A stretch of 64,000 nt of DNA from Streptomyces sp. 130. GTDB taxonomy: Bacteria > Actinomycetota > Actinomycetes > Streptomycetales > Streptomycetaceae. Below the pieces are notes generated by a model. It saw nothing but the letters and a program-made list of their open reading frames with translations, was not told the DNA's origin and ran no database searches. Position numbers and translations under genes: made by a program. Positions 43,285 through 52,561 of this stretch are shown piece after piece. How positions within the stretch are numbered: the stretch's first letter is position 1; every line of letters starts with the position of its first letter. The stretch is from NCBI RefSeq assembly GCF_007096885.1, contig NZ_VJNO01000024.1, positions 1 through 64,000 of the forward strand. The letters are read 5' to 3'.

Positions 43285-45705
43285 TCAGGCGCGTCCCAGA
43301 GCCGCCCGCAGATACCCCGCCGTGCGGCTCTCCGGCGCCCGCGCCACCTGTACCGGGGGCCCCTCGGCGACGATCCGCCCGCCCAGGTCACCGCCGCCCG
43401 GACCGAGGTCGATCACCCAGTCCGCGCCCGCGACCACGGCCATGTCGTGCTCCACGACCACCACCGTGGCACCCGCCTCCACCAGACCGTGCAACTGGCG
43501 CATCAGCACCTCGACATCGGCCGGATGCAGCCCCGTCGTCGGCTCGTCCAGCAGGTACAGCGTGTGGCCCCGGCGCGCCCGCTGGAGCTCCGCCGCCAGC
43601 TTGATCCGCTGGGCCTCGCCGCCGGACAGCTCCGTCGCGGGCTGCCCGAGACGCAGATAGCCGAGCCCCACGTCCAGCAGAGTCCCCAGGCTGCGCGCGG
43701 CGGCCGGCGTCCCGGCGAAGAACCCGGCCGCCGACTCCACGGTCAGGTCCAGCACCTGGGCGATGTTCAGCCCGCGCAGCGTGACCTCCAGCGTCGGCGG
43801 GTTGTACCGCGCGCCGTGGCAGTCCGGGCAGGGCGCGTACGTGCTCGGCAGGAACAGCAGCTCCACCGAGACGAACCCCTCGCCCTGACACGTCTCGCAC
43901 CGCCCGCCGGTCACGTTGAACGAGAACCGGCCCGCCCGGTACCCCCGCTCCCGGGCCAGGGGCGTGGCCGCGAAGAGCTTGCGCACCACGTCGAACAGCC
44001 CGGTGTACGTCGCCAGGTTGGAGCGGGGCGTACGCCCGATGGGCCGCTGGTCCACCTGGACGAGGCGGTCCACCGCGTCCAGCCCCTCGGCGCGCGCGTA
44101 TCCGGCCGCCACCTGCTCCCGCTCGCCGGAGTCCGGGCCGGCGCCGCTGTCCGCGAGCGCACCCGCCAGCACCTGCCCCACCAGCGTCGACTTGCCGGAG
44201 CCGGAGACCCCGGTCACCGCCGTGAACACGCCCAGCGGGAACGACGCGTCCACCCCGCGCACGTTGTGCCGCTCCACCCCGCGCAGCCGCAGCCACCCCG
44301 AGGGTGCGCGGACCTCGCGCGGCTCGGGCGGCGCGTCCGGGAACAGGAAGCGCCTGGTGGCCGACTCCGCGACCCCGGCGAGCCCGGCGGGCGGCCCGCT
44401 GTGCAGCACCCGGCCGCCGTGCTCACCGGCCAGCGGCCCCACATCCACGAGCCAGTCCGCCCGCCGCACCACGTCCATCTGGTGCTCCACCACGAAGACG
44501 GTGTTCCCGGACTCCTTCAGCCGCCCCAGCACCGCGAGCAGCGCCTCGGTGTCCGCCGGATGCAGACCGGCGGACGGCTCGTCCAGGACGTACACCACAC
44601 CGAAGAGCCCCGCGCGCAGCTGGGTCGCCAGCCGCAGCCGCTGGAGCTCGCCGGAGGAGAGCGTGGGCGCCGTGCGGTCCAGGCTCAGATAGCCCAGGCC
44701 CAGTTCGGTGACCGTCCCGATGCGGGCGAGCAGGTCCGCCGTCAGCACCCGGGCCGTCCCGTCGCCACCCGCCGCCGCGAGCACGTCGGCGAGTTCGGTC
44801 AGCGCCAGGCCCGCGAGCTCCGCGATGGTGCGCCCCGCGAACGTGACGGCCATGGCCTCCGGCCGCAGCCGGGTGCCCCCGCACACCGGGCAGGGCTCGC
44901 TGCTCAGGAAGCGCTCGGCCTTCGCCCGCAGCGTGGCGCTCTTCGAGTCGGCGAACGTGTGCATCACATAGCGCCGTGCGCTCATGTACGTGCCCTGGTA
45001 AGGCCGTTGGATGCGCCCCGCCTCGCGCACCGGATGGACGGTCACCACCGGCTGCTCGTCGGTGAACAGAATCCACTCCCGGTCGGCCGGGGCCAGCTCC
45101 CGCCACGGCCGGTCCACGTCGTAGCCGAGGGCGTCCAGCACATCGCGCAGGTTCTTGCCCTGCCAGGCCCCCGGCCAGGCGGCGATCGCGCCCTCCCGCA
45201 CCGACAGGCCGGGGTCCGGCACCAGCAGTTCCTCGCTGGTGCGGTGGACCCGGCCGAGCCCGTGGCAGCCGGGACACGCCCCGGCGGCGGTGTTCGGCGA
45301 GAACGCGTCGGAGTCCAGCCGCTCGGCCCCCGCCGGATAGTCCCCGGCCCGTGAGAACAGCATCCGCAGCGAGTTGGACAGCGTGGTCACCGTGCCCACG
45401 GACGAGCGGGCGCCCGGCGCGGATCTGCGCTGCTCCAGCGAGACGGCCGGCGGCAGCCCGGTCACCTCGCCGACGGCGGGCGCGCCGACCTGGTGGATCA
45501 GCCGCCGGGCGTAGGGGGCCACGGACTCGAAGTAGCGGCGCTGCGCTTCCGCGTAGATCGTGCCGAAGGCCAGCGAGGACTTGCCCGAGCCGGACACGCC
45601 GGTGAAGACGGTGAGGGTGTCGCGGGGGATGTCGACGTCGGCGTTCCGCAGATTGTGCTCGCGGGCGCCTCGGACCCGGACGTACGGATCGTGGGGCGAG
45701 GTCAT
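43285..45705 (-). CDS. UvrA-like ABC ATPase (short, UvrA2/DrrC type)
   Basis: An 806-residue protein with two ABC ATPase halves: Walker A GVSGSGKSSL (about residues 36-45) and GVSGSGKSTL in the second half, two signature motifs (LSSGELQRLRLATQL; LSGGEAQRIKLAAEL), Walker B VLDEPSAGLHP and LLDEPTTGLHP, and zinc-binding CPGC, CPVC and CETC, CPDC. It is about 150 residues shorter than canonical UvrA and appears to lack the UvrB-binding part. Such proteins include drug self-resistance factors. No antibiotic genes are adjacent. Confidence 0.88.
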   Translation of the reverse strand: MTSPHDPYVRVRGAREHNLRNADVDIPRDTLTVFTGVSGSGKSSLAFGTIYAEAQRRYFESVAPYARRLIHQVGAPAVGEVTGLPPAVSLEQRRSAPGARSSVGTVTTLSNSLRMLFSRAGDYPAGAERLDSDAFSPNTAAGACPGCHGLGRVHRTSEELLVPDPGLSVREGAIAAWPGAWQGKNLRDVLDALGYDVDRPWRELAPADREWILFTDEQPVVTVHPVREAGRIQRPYQGTYMSARRYVMHTFADSKSATLRAKAERFLSSEPCPVCGGTRLRPEAMAVTFAGRTIAELAGLALTELADVLAAAGGDGTARVLTADLLARIGTVTELGLGYLSLDRTAPTLSSGELQRLRLATQLRAGLFGVVYVLDEPSAGLHPADTEALLAVLGRLKESGNTVFVVEHQMDVVRRADWLVDVGPLAGEHGGRVLHSGPPAGLAGVAESATRRFLFPDAPPEPREVRAPSGWLRLRGVERHNVRGVDASFPLGVFTAVTGVSGSGKSTLVGQVLAGALADSGAGPDSGEREQVAAGYARAEGLDAVDRLVQVDQRPIGRTPRSNLATYTGLFDVVRKLFAATPLARERGYRAGRFSFNVTGGRCETCQGEGFVSVELLFLPSTYAPCPDCHGARYNPPTLEVTLRGLNIAQVLDLTVESAAGFFAGTPAAARSLGTLLDVGLGYLRLGQPATELSGGEAQRIKLAAELQRARRGHTLYLLDEPTTGLHPADVEVLMRQLHGLVEAGATVVVVEHDMAVVAGADWVIDLGPGGGDLGGRIVAEGPPVQVARAPESRTAGYLRAALGRA

Positions 45706-45800
45706 GGGGGAGGTGGTCTCCGTACTCGGTGCGGGTCTGTCCTGCGGCCGGTGGCCGTGCCGGTTCGCCGGACGGTGCCGCCGCTTGGTTTGCTGGGCAC

Positions 45801-46286
45801 ATGGGAAACGACGTCCGGCCGGTGGCCGTGTTCGATCTCGACGGTACGCTCGCCGACACCACGCACCGGCAGCACCATCTGGAGGGCCGCCGGAACTGGG
45901 CCGCCTTCTTCGCCGCCGCCGTGGACGACCCGCCGCTGGAGGAGGGCGTGCGGCTGGCGCTGAGCAGTGCCGAGGAGTGCGAGACCGTCTACCTCACGGG
46001 GCGCCCGGAGCGGTGCCGCGAGGACACCGTGGCCTGGCTCGCCCGACAGGGGCTGCCCGAGGGGACCCTGCACATGCGGCGCGACGGCGACCGCCGGCCG
46101 GCGCGCCGGACCAAGCTGGAGATCCTGGAGCGGCTCGGCCGCGACCGTACGGTGCGCATGCTCGTGGACGACGACGAGCTGGTCTGCGACGCCGCCGAAC
46201 TGGCCGGGTTCACCGTGGTGCGCGCCCGCTGGACCCCGGCCTCGCCCGCTCTGAAGGACGCGCAGGAGCGCGAGGGGCGCACCTGA
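45801..46286 (+). CDS. HAD family phosphatase, polynucleotide-kinase-type
   Basis: A 161-residue haloacid dehalogenase fold protein with the catalytic FDLDGTLAD (D12, D14), YLTGRPERCREDT, the lysine in RRTKLEIL and VDDDELVCDAA. It resembles the phosphatase part of polynucleotide kinases and other small HAD-IIIB enzymes. The substrate is unknown. It is divergent from the UvrA-like gene, which might hint at nucleic-acid repair, but this is only positional. Confidence 0.82.
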   Translation: MGNDVRPVAVFDLDGTLADTTHRQHHLEGRRNWAAFFAAAVDDPPLEEGVRLALSSAEECETVYLTGRPERCREDTVAWLARQGLPEGTLHMRRDGDRRPARRTKLEILERLGRDRTVRMLVDDDELVCDAAELAGFTVVRARWTPASPALKDAQEREGRT

Positions 46287-46322
46287 ACCGGACGCGCCCG
46301 GGCGGGGTGACGGGCCTGCGCG

Positions 46323-46538
46323 TCACTTCGGGTCGTCGAGCCGGAAGCCCACTTTCAGGCCGACCTGGTAGTGCGCGATCCGGCCGTCCTCGATCTGCCC
46401 GCGCACCTGGGTGATCTCGAACCAGTCGAGATTGTGCAACGTTTCCGAGGCTCTTGCGACACCGTTGCGAATCGCCTCATCCACGCCCTCCTGGGAGGTT
46501 CCTACGATTTCGGTGACGCGATACGTGTGATTTGACAC
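46323..46538 (-). CDS. Dodecin
   Basis: A 71-residue small protein of the dodecin family, which assembles into a hollow 12-mer and stores flavins. Family features: VTEIVGTSQEGVDEAIRNGVARASETLHNLDWFEITQ (split) and GRIAHYQVGLKVGFRL, including the aromatic W39 that stacks on the flavin. Start GTG at 46538 with a GAGGAG site. It is too short to be obvious among the long frames here. Divergent from the DasA-like gene. Confidence 0.92.
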   Translation of the reverse strand: MSNHTYRVTEIVGTSQEGVDEAIRNGVARASETLHNLDWFEITQVRGQIEDGRIAHYQVGLKVGFRLDDPK

Positions 46539-46628
46539 GGTTTGTCTCCTCTCGTCCCTACCAAGGTGCCCTACCTCGGCCCGGTTCGCGAGAGGTCGCG
46601 GACGCCACGGGTGTCCGGACCGGCGCTT

Positions 46629-46651
46629 GACCAACGTATTGGTCCATACCA
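46629..46651. promoter_or_regulatory. DasR-type element overlapping a second palindrome
   Basis: GACCAA-N4-TTGGTC (46629-46644) overlaps TGGTCCATACCA (46640-46651), the same 12-mer as in the chitinase promoter. It lies 89 nt before the DasA-like gene. Two half-overlapping palindromes may bind one or two dimers. Confidence 0.65.
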
Positions 46652-46739
46652 AAATCCAGCCACGCCCGTGCGAGCGCAGTTCGCAGTCCCCCACACCGGG
46701 TCCGCAAATGTCGTCCTGCCGTTCCGCAGAAGGTGAACC

Positions 46740-47996
46740 GTGAAAAACCGCATGCTCGTCGGAGCTGTCGCCCTTATTTCCACTGCTGCGCTGGGTGGCT
46801 GCGGTGTGCTCCCCGGAACCGGCGGCTCCGGGGATCAGAAGGTGACGATCTGGCTGATGAAGAACAGCGTCACCTCCGACTTCCTGGACCGCTTCAAGAA
46901 GTCGTACGAGGAAGAGCACTCCTCGGTCGAACTGGAGTTCAAGATCCAGGAATGGGGCGGCATCGGCCCCAAGGTCCTGGAGGCGCTCGCCGGCAAGGAC
47001 ACCCCCGACGTCATCGAGGTCGGCAACACCCAGGTGGCCCAGTACGCCGAGAGCGGCAACCTGCGCGACCTCACCCTGGAATCCATGCGTGACCTGGGCA
47101 GAGAGGACTGGCTGCCCGGTCTCGCCGAGCCGGGAAGCATCGGCGGCGTCCAGTACGGCATCCCGTGGTACGCGGCCAACCGCGTGGTGATCTACAACAA
47201 GGACATCTTCGAGGACGCGGGAATCAAGAACCCGCCGAAGACGCGCGCGCAGTGGATCGCCGACACCCAGAAACTGAACCGCGACGGAATCCAGGGCATG
47301 TATCTGCCGGGGCAGAACTGGTACGTCCTCGCCGGGTTCATCTGGGACGAGGGCGGGCAACTCGCCAGCGACGACGAAGGCGACTGGGAGGGCACTCTCG
47401 ACACGTCGGCCGCGCTCAAGGGCATGCAGTTCTATTCCGAGCTCCAGGCGCTGGGCGACGGCCCCAAGGACGCCGACGAGGAAAAGCCCCCGCAGGCCAA
47501 TGTGTTCGCCGAGGGGAATGTCGCCCAGATCATCTCCACCCCCAGTACGGCGACCCTGATCGAGAAGAAGAACCCCGAACTCAAGGGCAGGCTCGGCTAC
47601 TTCCCGATTCCCGGCAAGACCGCCAAGGCGCCCGGCTCGGTGTTCACCGGCGGCTCCGACCTGATCGTCCCGCAGAAGTCCGACCAGCGCTCCGCCGCCT
47701 ACGAGGTCATCAAGGCGCTCGCCGGGGCCGAGTGGCAGGAGGAGCTGGCCAGGACGATGAGCTACGTGCCCAACAAGCCCTCCCTCGCCCATGTCATCGA
47801 GGGCGAGGAGAGCACCGCCGCCATGGCCGAGGGCGCCGCCCAGGGCCACGCCACGCCCAACTCCCCGCAGTGGGCCGCGGTCGAGGCCGACAACCCGATC
47901 AAGGCGTACATGACGGCCGTCCTCCAGGGCGGTGACCCGGCGACCGAGGCGAAGGCCGCCTCCGAGAAGATCACCTCGGTGCTCGCCGGCAGCTGA
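46740..47996 (+). CDS. DasA-like sugar-binding lipoprotein (orphan)
   Basis: A 418-residue extracellular solute-binding protein. The lipoprotein signal ends LGGC with C21 lipidated. The body (KVTIWLMKNSVTSDFLDRF, EWGGIGPKVLEALAGKDTPDVIEVGNT split, GIPWYAANRVVIYNKDIF) is close to DasA, the N,N'-diacetylchitobiose-binding protein. No permease or ATPase genes follow, so it must use a transporter encoded elsewhere (DasB/DasC with MsiK is a guess). The DasR-type element upstream agrees with chito-oligosaccharide binding. Confidence 0.85.
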   Translation: MKNRMLVGAVALISTAALGGCGVLPGTGGSGDQKVTIWLMKNSVTSDFLDRFKKSYEEEHSSVELEFKIQEWGGIGPKVLEALAGKDTPDVIEVGNTQVAQYAESGNLRDLTLESMRDLGREDWLPGLAEPGSIGGVQYGIPWYAANRVVIYNKDIFEDAGIKNPPKTRAQWIADTQKLNRDGIQGMYLPGQNWYVLAGFIWDEGGQLASDDEGDWEGTLDTSAALKGMQFYSELQALGDGPKDADEEKPPQANVFAEGNVAQIISTPSTATLIEKKNPELKGRLGYFPIPGKTAKAPGSVFTGGSDLIVPQKSDQRSAAYEVIKALAGAEWQEELARTMSYVPNKPSLAHVIEGEESTAAMAEGAAQGHATPNSPQWAAVEADNPIKAYMTAVLQGGDPATEAKAASEKITSVLAGS

Positions 47997-48000
47997 CCCC

Positions 48001-48046
48001 CGGTACGGGTACGGGACCGGACACCGCCGGCCCCGTACCCGTGCCG
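48001..48046. terminator. Bidirectional terminator
   Basis: Arms of 14 nt (48001-48014 and 48033-48046) pair with one mismatch, between the convergent DasA-like and egtD genes. Confidence 0.65.
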
Positions 48047-48052
48047 TCCCGG

Positions 48053-49015
48053 TCAGTCCACCGTGGACAGGGACAGCGCGAACCGGTCCCCGGAGTCCGT
48101 CCACCAGTGGGCCAGGCGGAGCCCCGCCCCGGCCAGCTCGCCGCGCACCCCGTCCTCGCGGAACTTCGCGGACACCTCGGTGCGCAGCTCCTCACCCGCC
48201 TCGAACGGCACCACGAGATCCAGCTCCGGGATCTTCACCGTCAGCGACCGGCGGGCCCGCAGCCGCATCTCGATCCACTCCTCCCGGGGATTCCACCGCG
48301 CCACGTGCGCGAAGTCGTCCGGTACGAAGTCCGCGCCCAGCTCCCGGTCCACCACCGACAGCACGTTGCGGTTGAACGCCGCCGTCACCCCCGCCGCGTC
48401 GTCGTACGCCGCGACGAGAACCTCCTCGTCCTTCACGAGATCCGTGCCCAGCAGCAGCGTGTCCCCGGGCGCCAGCAGAGCGCGTACCGACTTCAGGAAC
48501 ACCGACCGCTCACCCGGCAGGAGATTGCCGAGGGTGCCGCCCAGAAACGCCACCAGCCGGGGCCCGGGCGTCGTGGGCAGCGAGAGACCGGCCGTGAAGT
48601 CGGCGATCAGCGCGTGCACGGACAGCCCCGGCCGCTCCGCCAGCAGGGCCTCTGCCGCCCCGCGCAGCGCGCTCTCGCTGACGTCCACCGGCACGTAACT
48701 GTGCAGGTCCGGCAACGCGTCCAGCAGGTGGCGGGTCTTCTCCGAGGAGCCGGAGCCCAGCTCGACCAGCGTGCGGGCGCCGGACGCGGCGGCGATCTCG
48801 GCCGCCCGGTCGATCAGGATCTCCCGTTCGGCGCGCGTCGGGTAGTACTCGGGGAGCCGGGTGATCTCCTCGAACAGCTCGCTTCCCCGGGCGTCGTAGA
48901 ACCACTTGGGCGGCAGCGTCTTCGGGCGCCGGGACAGCCCGTGCAGCACATCGGCGCGCAGCGCCGCGTCCGTCGCGTCCTCGGGCAGGGTGCGGGTCAG
49001 CAGGAAGGGACTCAC
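48053..49015 (-). CDS. egtD: L-histidine N-alpha-methyltransferase EgtD
   Basis: A 320-residue enzyme that makes hercynine from histidine with three SAM. The N-terminal domain PKWFYDARGSELFEEITRLPEYYPTRAE (split) and SAM-binding VELGSGSSEKTRHLL are typical, followed by the FLGGTLGN and DLVKDEEVLVAAYDD segments. Last gene of the egt operon; its GTG overlaps the egtC stop. Confidence 0.95.
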   Translation of the reverse strand: MSPFLLTRTLPEDATDAALRADVLHGLSRRPKTLPPKWFYDARGSELFEEITRLPEYYPTRAEREILIDRAAEIAAASGARTLVELGSGSSEKTRHLLDALPDLHSYVPVDVSESALRGAAEALLAERPGLSVHALIADFTAGLSLPTTPGPRLVAFLGGTLGNLLPGERSVFLKSVRALLAPGDTLLLGTDLVKDEEVLVAAYDDAAGVTAAFNRNVLSVVDRELGADFVPDDFAHVARWNPREEWIEMRLRARRSLTVKIPELDLVVPFEAGEELRTEVSAKFREDGVRGELAGAGLRLAHWWTDSGDRFALSLSTVD

Positions 49016-49767
49016 GTGCGGGGCTCCTTCAGCGGGGTCAGCAGGACATCGCCGGCGGTCGCGGTCAGCAGGGTGCGGTCGGCCACCTCGTACCAGCGGG
49101 GATCGTCGTCGTACGGCTCCGAGGCGACGACCGTGTGCCGGCCGGGCTCGGTGAGATGCCACAGGGTGTCGCCCCACGCGGTCGCCACGATCGCGCGGCC
49201 GTCGGTGAGCAGCAGATTGAGCCGGGACGCGGGGGAGGCCTCGGCGACCTCCAGCACGGTGTCCGCCACGGCCTGCGCGAGCGCGTCGCCCGCCGCGAGC
49301 CGGTGCCGGACCAGGGCCCACACGAGGGCGGAGTCGCTGCGGGCGGTCAGCCGCAGCAGCTCGGCCGGGGGCAGGGTGGCCGCCACGGACGCCATCGAAC
49401 CGGGCCAGTCCCGCACCGCGCCGTTGTGGCTGAACAGCACCCGGTCCGCGGCGAACGGCGCCGCGGCCGCCTCGCCGTCCGGATCGGCGCCGGTCGCGTC
49501 CCGGACCGCGGCCAGCAGGGCGTGGCTGCGGACCACCCGGACCAGGTCGGCGAAGGTCTGGTCGCCCCAGACGGGGCCCTGGCGCCGATAGCGTCCCGGG
49601 ACCGGGTCGCCCTCCGCGTACCAGCCGACCCCGAAGCCGTCCGCGTTGACCGTGCCGTGGCGCTGGCGCCGGGGCGCCCAGGACTGCCGCACCAGGGAGT
49701 GCGCCGGGCGCGACAGCACCTCGCCCAGGGCGACCGGCGGCCCCAGGTAGGCGATGTGCCGGCACAT
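49012..49767 (-). CDS. egtC: Ergothioneine amidohydrolase EgtC
   Basis: A 251-residue class II glutamine amidotransferase-type hydrolase; it removes glutamate from gamma-glutamyl-hercynylcysteine sulfoxide. The N-terminal nucleophile Cys follows Met (MCRHIAYLG), and the Ntn fold motifs ADGFGVGWY and VLFSHNGAVRDW are intact. Start and stop overlap egtB and egtD by 4 nt each. Confidence 0.95.
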   Translation of the reverse strand: MCRHIAYLGPPVALGEVLSRPAHSLVRQSWAPRRQRHGTVNADGFGVGWYAEGDPVPGRYRRQGPVWGDQTFADLVRVVRSHALLAAVRDATGADPDGEAAAAPFAADRVLFSHNGAVRDWPGSMASVAATLPPAELLRLTARSDSALVWALVRHRLAAGDALAQAVADTVLEVAEASPASRLNLLLTDGRAIVATAWGDTLWHLTEPGRHTVVASEPYDDDPRWYEVADRTLLTATAGDVLLTPLKEPRT

Positions 49768-51101
49768 CAGAGGTCCCTCGCGGTGCGGAACCCGGCGAAG
49801 ATCTGCCGCCGGACCGGCAGGTCCCAGTTGCGGAACGTGCCCCGGCAGGCCACCGCGTCCACCGCGAACGAGCCGCCCCGCAGCACCTTGTGCTCCGGAC
49901 CGAAGAAGACCTCCGAGTACTCGCGGTACGGGAACGGGGTGAATCCCGGATACGGCAGGAAGTCGCTCGCCGTCCACTCCCACACGTCACCGATCAGCTG
50001 ACCCGCCCCGCACGGCGCCCGCCCGGCCGGGTACGCCCCGGCGGGCGCGGGCCGCAGATGGCGCTGCCCCAGATTGGCCCGGTCCGGCGTCGGGTCCTCG
50101 TCGCCCCACGGATAGCGGCGCGAGCGCCCGGAGACGGGATCGTGGCGCGCCGCCTTCTCCCACTCCGCCTCGGTCGGCAGCCTGCGGCCCGCCCAGCGCG
50201 CGTACGCGTCGGCCTCGTACCAGCTGACGTGCACCACCGGCTCGTCGTCCGGCACCGGCTCGGTCACCCCAAAGCGGCGCCGCAGCCACTGCCCGGCCTC
50301 CCGGTGCCAGAACAGCGGGGCGGCGAGGTCGTGCTCCCGGACCATCGCCCATCCCGCGGGCGCCCACCAGCGCCGCTCGCGGTAACCGCCGTCCTCGATG
50401 AACGCCCGGTACGCACCGCACGTCACCGGGGCCGTGTCGAGGACGAACCCGGGCACGTCCCGCCGGTGCGCGGGCCGTTCGTTGTCCAGCGCCCACGGCT
50501 CGGCCGACGTGCCCATGGTGAACGGGCCGCCGGGCACCAGGACCTCCGTGGGCAGCGCCGGGGCGTCGTCCGCCGGGCGCGGCGGCTCCGGGGCCGTCAG
50601 GGCGGCCGGACCGGAGCGCAGCTGATGCGTGATCAGCATCGTCTCGTCGTGCTGCTGTTCGTGCTGAGCGATCATCCCGAAGGCGAAGCCGGACCTGACC
50701 AGCGCGGGCCCGTCGCCGAGCGGGGCGGATTCCAGCACGTCCAGCGCCCTGCCGCGCACCTCGGAGGCGTACGAGCGGGCCTCGTCGGGCGCCAGCAGCG
50801 GCAGGGAGGGCCGGGTGGCGCGCGGATGCTCGAAGGCGTCGTACAGTCCGTCGATCTCCGGGCGCATCGCCTCCCGGCCCGCCACACCGCGCAGCAGCCA
50901 CAGCTCCTCCTGGTTGCCGATGTGCGCCAGGTCCCAGACCAGCGGCGACATCAGCGGCGAGTGCTGGGCGGTCAGCTCGTGGTCGTCCACGCAGCCCGTG
51001 AGCAGCGCGGTGCGCCTGCGGGCGGTGAGCAGCGCGGCGAGCGCGCGCTCGCGCAGCGCCTCGGCGTCCCCGGCGTGCGGGGGCGCGGGGGATTCGGTCA
51101 T
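49767..51101 (-). CDS. egtB: Hercynine oxygenase EgtB
   Basis: A 444-residue iron-dependent sulfoxide synthase that joins hercynine and gamma-glutamylcysteine. An N-terminal DinB-like domain supplies the iron ligands (H in LAHIGNQEELW, and H-x3-H in AQHEQQHDETML), and the C-terminal formylglycine-generating fold carries VSWYEADAYARWAGRRLPTEAEWEKAAR (split) and GDVWEWTASDF. Coupled to its neighbours by ATGA overlaps. Confidence 0.95.
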   Translation of the reverse strand: MTESPAPPHAGDAEALRERALAALLTARRRTALLTGCVDDHELTAQHSPLMSPLVWDLAHIGNQEELWLLRGVAGREAMRPEIDGLYDAFEHPRATRPSLPLLAPDEARSYASEVRGRALDVLESAPLGDGPALVRSGFAFGMIAQHEQQHDETMLITHQLRSGPAALTAPEPPRPADDAPALPTEVLVPGGPFTMGTSAEPWALDNERPAHRRDVPGFVLDTAPVTCGAYRAFIEDGGYRERRWWAPAGWAMVREHDLAAPLFWHREAGQWLRRRFGVTEPVPDDEPVVHVSWYEADAYARWAGRRLPTEAEWEKAARHDPVSGRSRRYPWGDEDPTPDRANLGQRHLRPAPAGAYPAGRAPCGAGQLIGDVWEWTASDFLPYPGFTPFPYREYSEVFFGPEHKVLRGGSFAVDAVACRGTFRNWDLPVRRQIFAGFRTARDL

Positions 51102-52414
51102 GACAGGGTCCCCTTCGGAAGGGCCGGGCGGCGCGCCCCGCCCGTGGTGAGCAGGTCCCGCAGGTCGTCGGCCGGGCATCTGCCCCGGGCGACGAAGCGG
51201 TCGTGGAAGCCGGCGACCGCGTCCCGCACCGCGGCGCTCGCGCCCAGCCGGGGCAGCGCCTCCAGGACGAGCCGGAAGCAGACGTCCGCCGCCTGGCGCA
51301 GCTCCGGATCGGCCAGGCCGTCGCGGGCGGCCGCGGTCCACAGCGGATTGCGCGGAGCGGCACCCGCACCGGCCGTCTCGGCGAGCGGTTTCACGGTCCG
51401 GTAGGCCGTCTCCGCGGCCTCCGGGTCGTCGAACAGGGCGGTCGTGACGGCGAGGGGCACGATCCAGCCGTCGTCACCCGGTTGCGCGTCGATCATGCGC
51501 AGCTCCAGGTGCCCGCGCGGCCGGGCCGGCGGGAACAGCGTGGTGACGTGGTAGTCGAGGTCGCTCCGGTCCGGGCGTCCGGGCGCCCCGGACCGGATCC
51601 AGTCGCGGAAGGTGAGCCCGTCCGGCACCTGCCAGGGCCCGTCGCCCCGTACGCACAGCACGGGCGTGTCCAGGACGTGCGCGGCCCAGGCGTCCCGGGG
51701 CGGCAGCAGCCCGTCCGGGGCGAGGGTCCGCTTCGGGTCGAGGGTGGCCCACAACGCCTGGCGGGTGGAGCGCCAGGGCGTCGGCCCGCCCCCCTGGAAC
51801 GGCGAGTTGGCGAAGGCCGCCACGAGGACGGCGCCCAGCAGATGGGCGAGCCGCCAGCGCCGCGCGTACCCGAGCGGGCCGGGCTCCTCCTGCCCGGCGT
51901 CCAGGCAGACCTGGACCGACGCGGTGGTGCACATCATGGCGCGGCCTGCCGGGCCCCACCGGTCGAAGGCCTTCTCCATGGCCTCGTACCGGGGCGCGCG
52001 CAGGAGCCGGCGCGGTGTCTGCCAGGGATCGACGCCCACGCCCGCCGTGACCAGGCCCAGTGAGCCGAGGGCGGCGCGAACGGCGGCGAGATCGGCGGCG
52101 GTGTCCTCGACACACGCCATCAGGGAAGCGGCGGGGCGCGAGCTGAGTTCCAGCTGGCCGCCGGGTTCGAAGGTGAGCGCCGCGCTCAGGGGCAGCGCCC
52201 GGACGGCCGTTGCGGCCGCCTCCAGCAGGTGGGGCGGGACGGTGCGGTGCGGGTGGTCACGGTCCTGCAGCAGCCATTCCAGCTCGACGCCCACCGTGCG
52301 CGGCGGTCCCGTCTTGAAACAGATGCCGCGCAGTAAATCCTCCGCCTCGCCCTCACCGAGGGGCGGGGCCTGACCGGGGGGCGGACCGTGGCCGCCGGGT
52401 GTCTCGGATGACAT
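51098..52414 (-). CDS. egtA: Glutamate-cysteine ligase EgtA, TTA codon
   Basis: A 438-residue ATP-dependent ligase making gamma-glutamylcysteine, the sulfur donor for ergothioneine. Family signatures: VGVELEWLLQD, FEPGGQLELSSRP, MMCTTASVQVCLDAG and FANSPF. Codon 27 (52334-52336 read on the minus strand) is TTA, so the first gene of the operon should depend on the bldA tRNA. ATG after AAGGAGG. The pathway's EgtE lyase is not in the window. Confidence 0.94.
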   Translation of the reverse strand: MSSETPGGHGPPPGQAPPLGEGEAEDLLRGICFKTGPPRTVGVELEWLLQDRDHPHRTVPPHLLEAAATAVRALPLSAALTFEPGGQLELSSRPAASLMACVEDTAADLAAVRAALGSLGLVTAGVGVDPWQTPRRLLRAPRYEAMEKAFDRWGPAGRAMMCTTASVQVCLDAGQEEPGPLGYARRWRLAHLLGAVLVAAFANSPFQGGGPTPWRSTRQALWATLDPKRTLAPDGLLPPRDAWAAHVLDTPVLCVRGDGPWQVPDGLTFRDWIRSGAPGRPDRSDLDYHVTTLFPPARPRGHLELRMIDAQPGDDGWIVPLAVTTALFDDPEAAETAYRTVKPLAETAGAGAAPRNPLWTAAARDGLADPELRQAADVCFRLVLEALPRLGASAAVRDAVAGFHDRFVARGRCPADDLRDLLTTGGARRPALPKGTLS

Positions 52415-52561
52415 GCCGGGCCTCCTTGTTCCGGTGCGTCCGTCCTACCCAAACCGCTGCTGAGGCATCGCACAAGAGCGCCTTCTTCGCCGGATATTCG
52501 CTTGCGTGTCCGAGAGAAGAACGCCGATCATGCCCCGTATGCACCATAAGGGGGAGGGCCC

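Noticed and set aside
46771..46779. Possible TTA codon in the DasA-like gene
   Set aside because: The TTA in CCCTTATTTCC spans two codons (CTT ATT) and is out of frame.
46539..48104. Long minus-strand frame upstream of dodecin
   Set aside because: Only the last 71 codons form a real gene (dodecin). The rest is antisense to the DasA-like gene.
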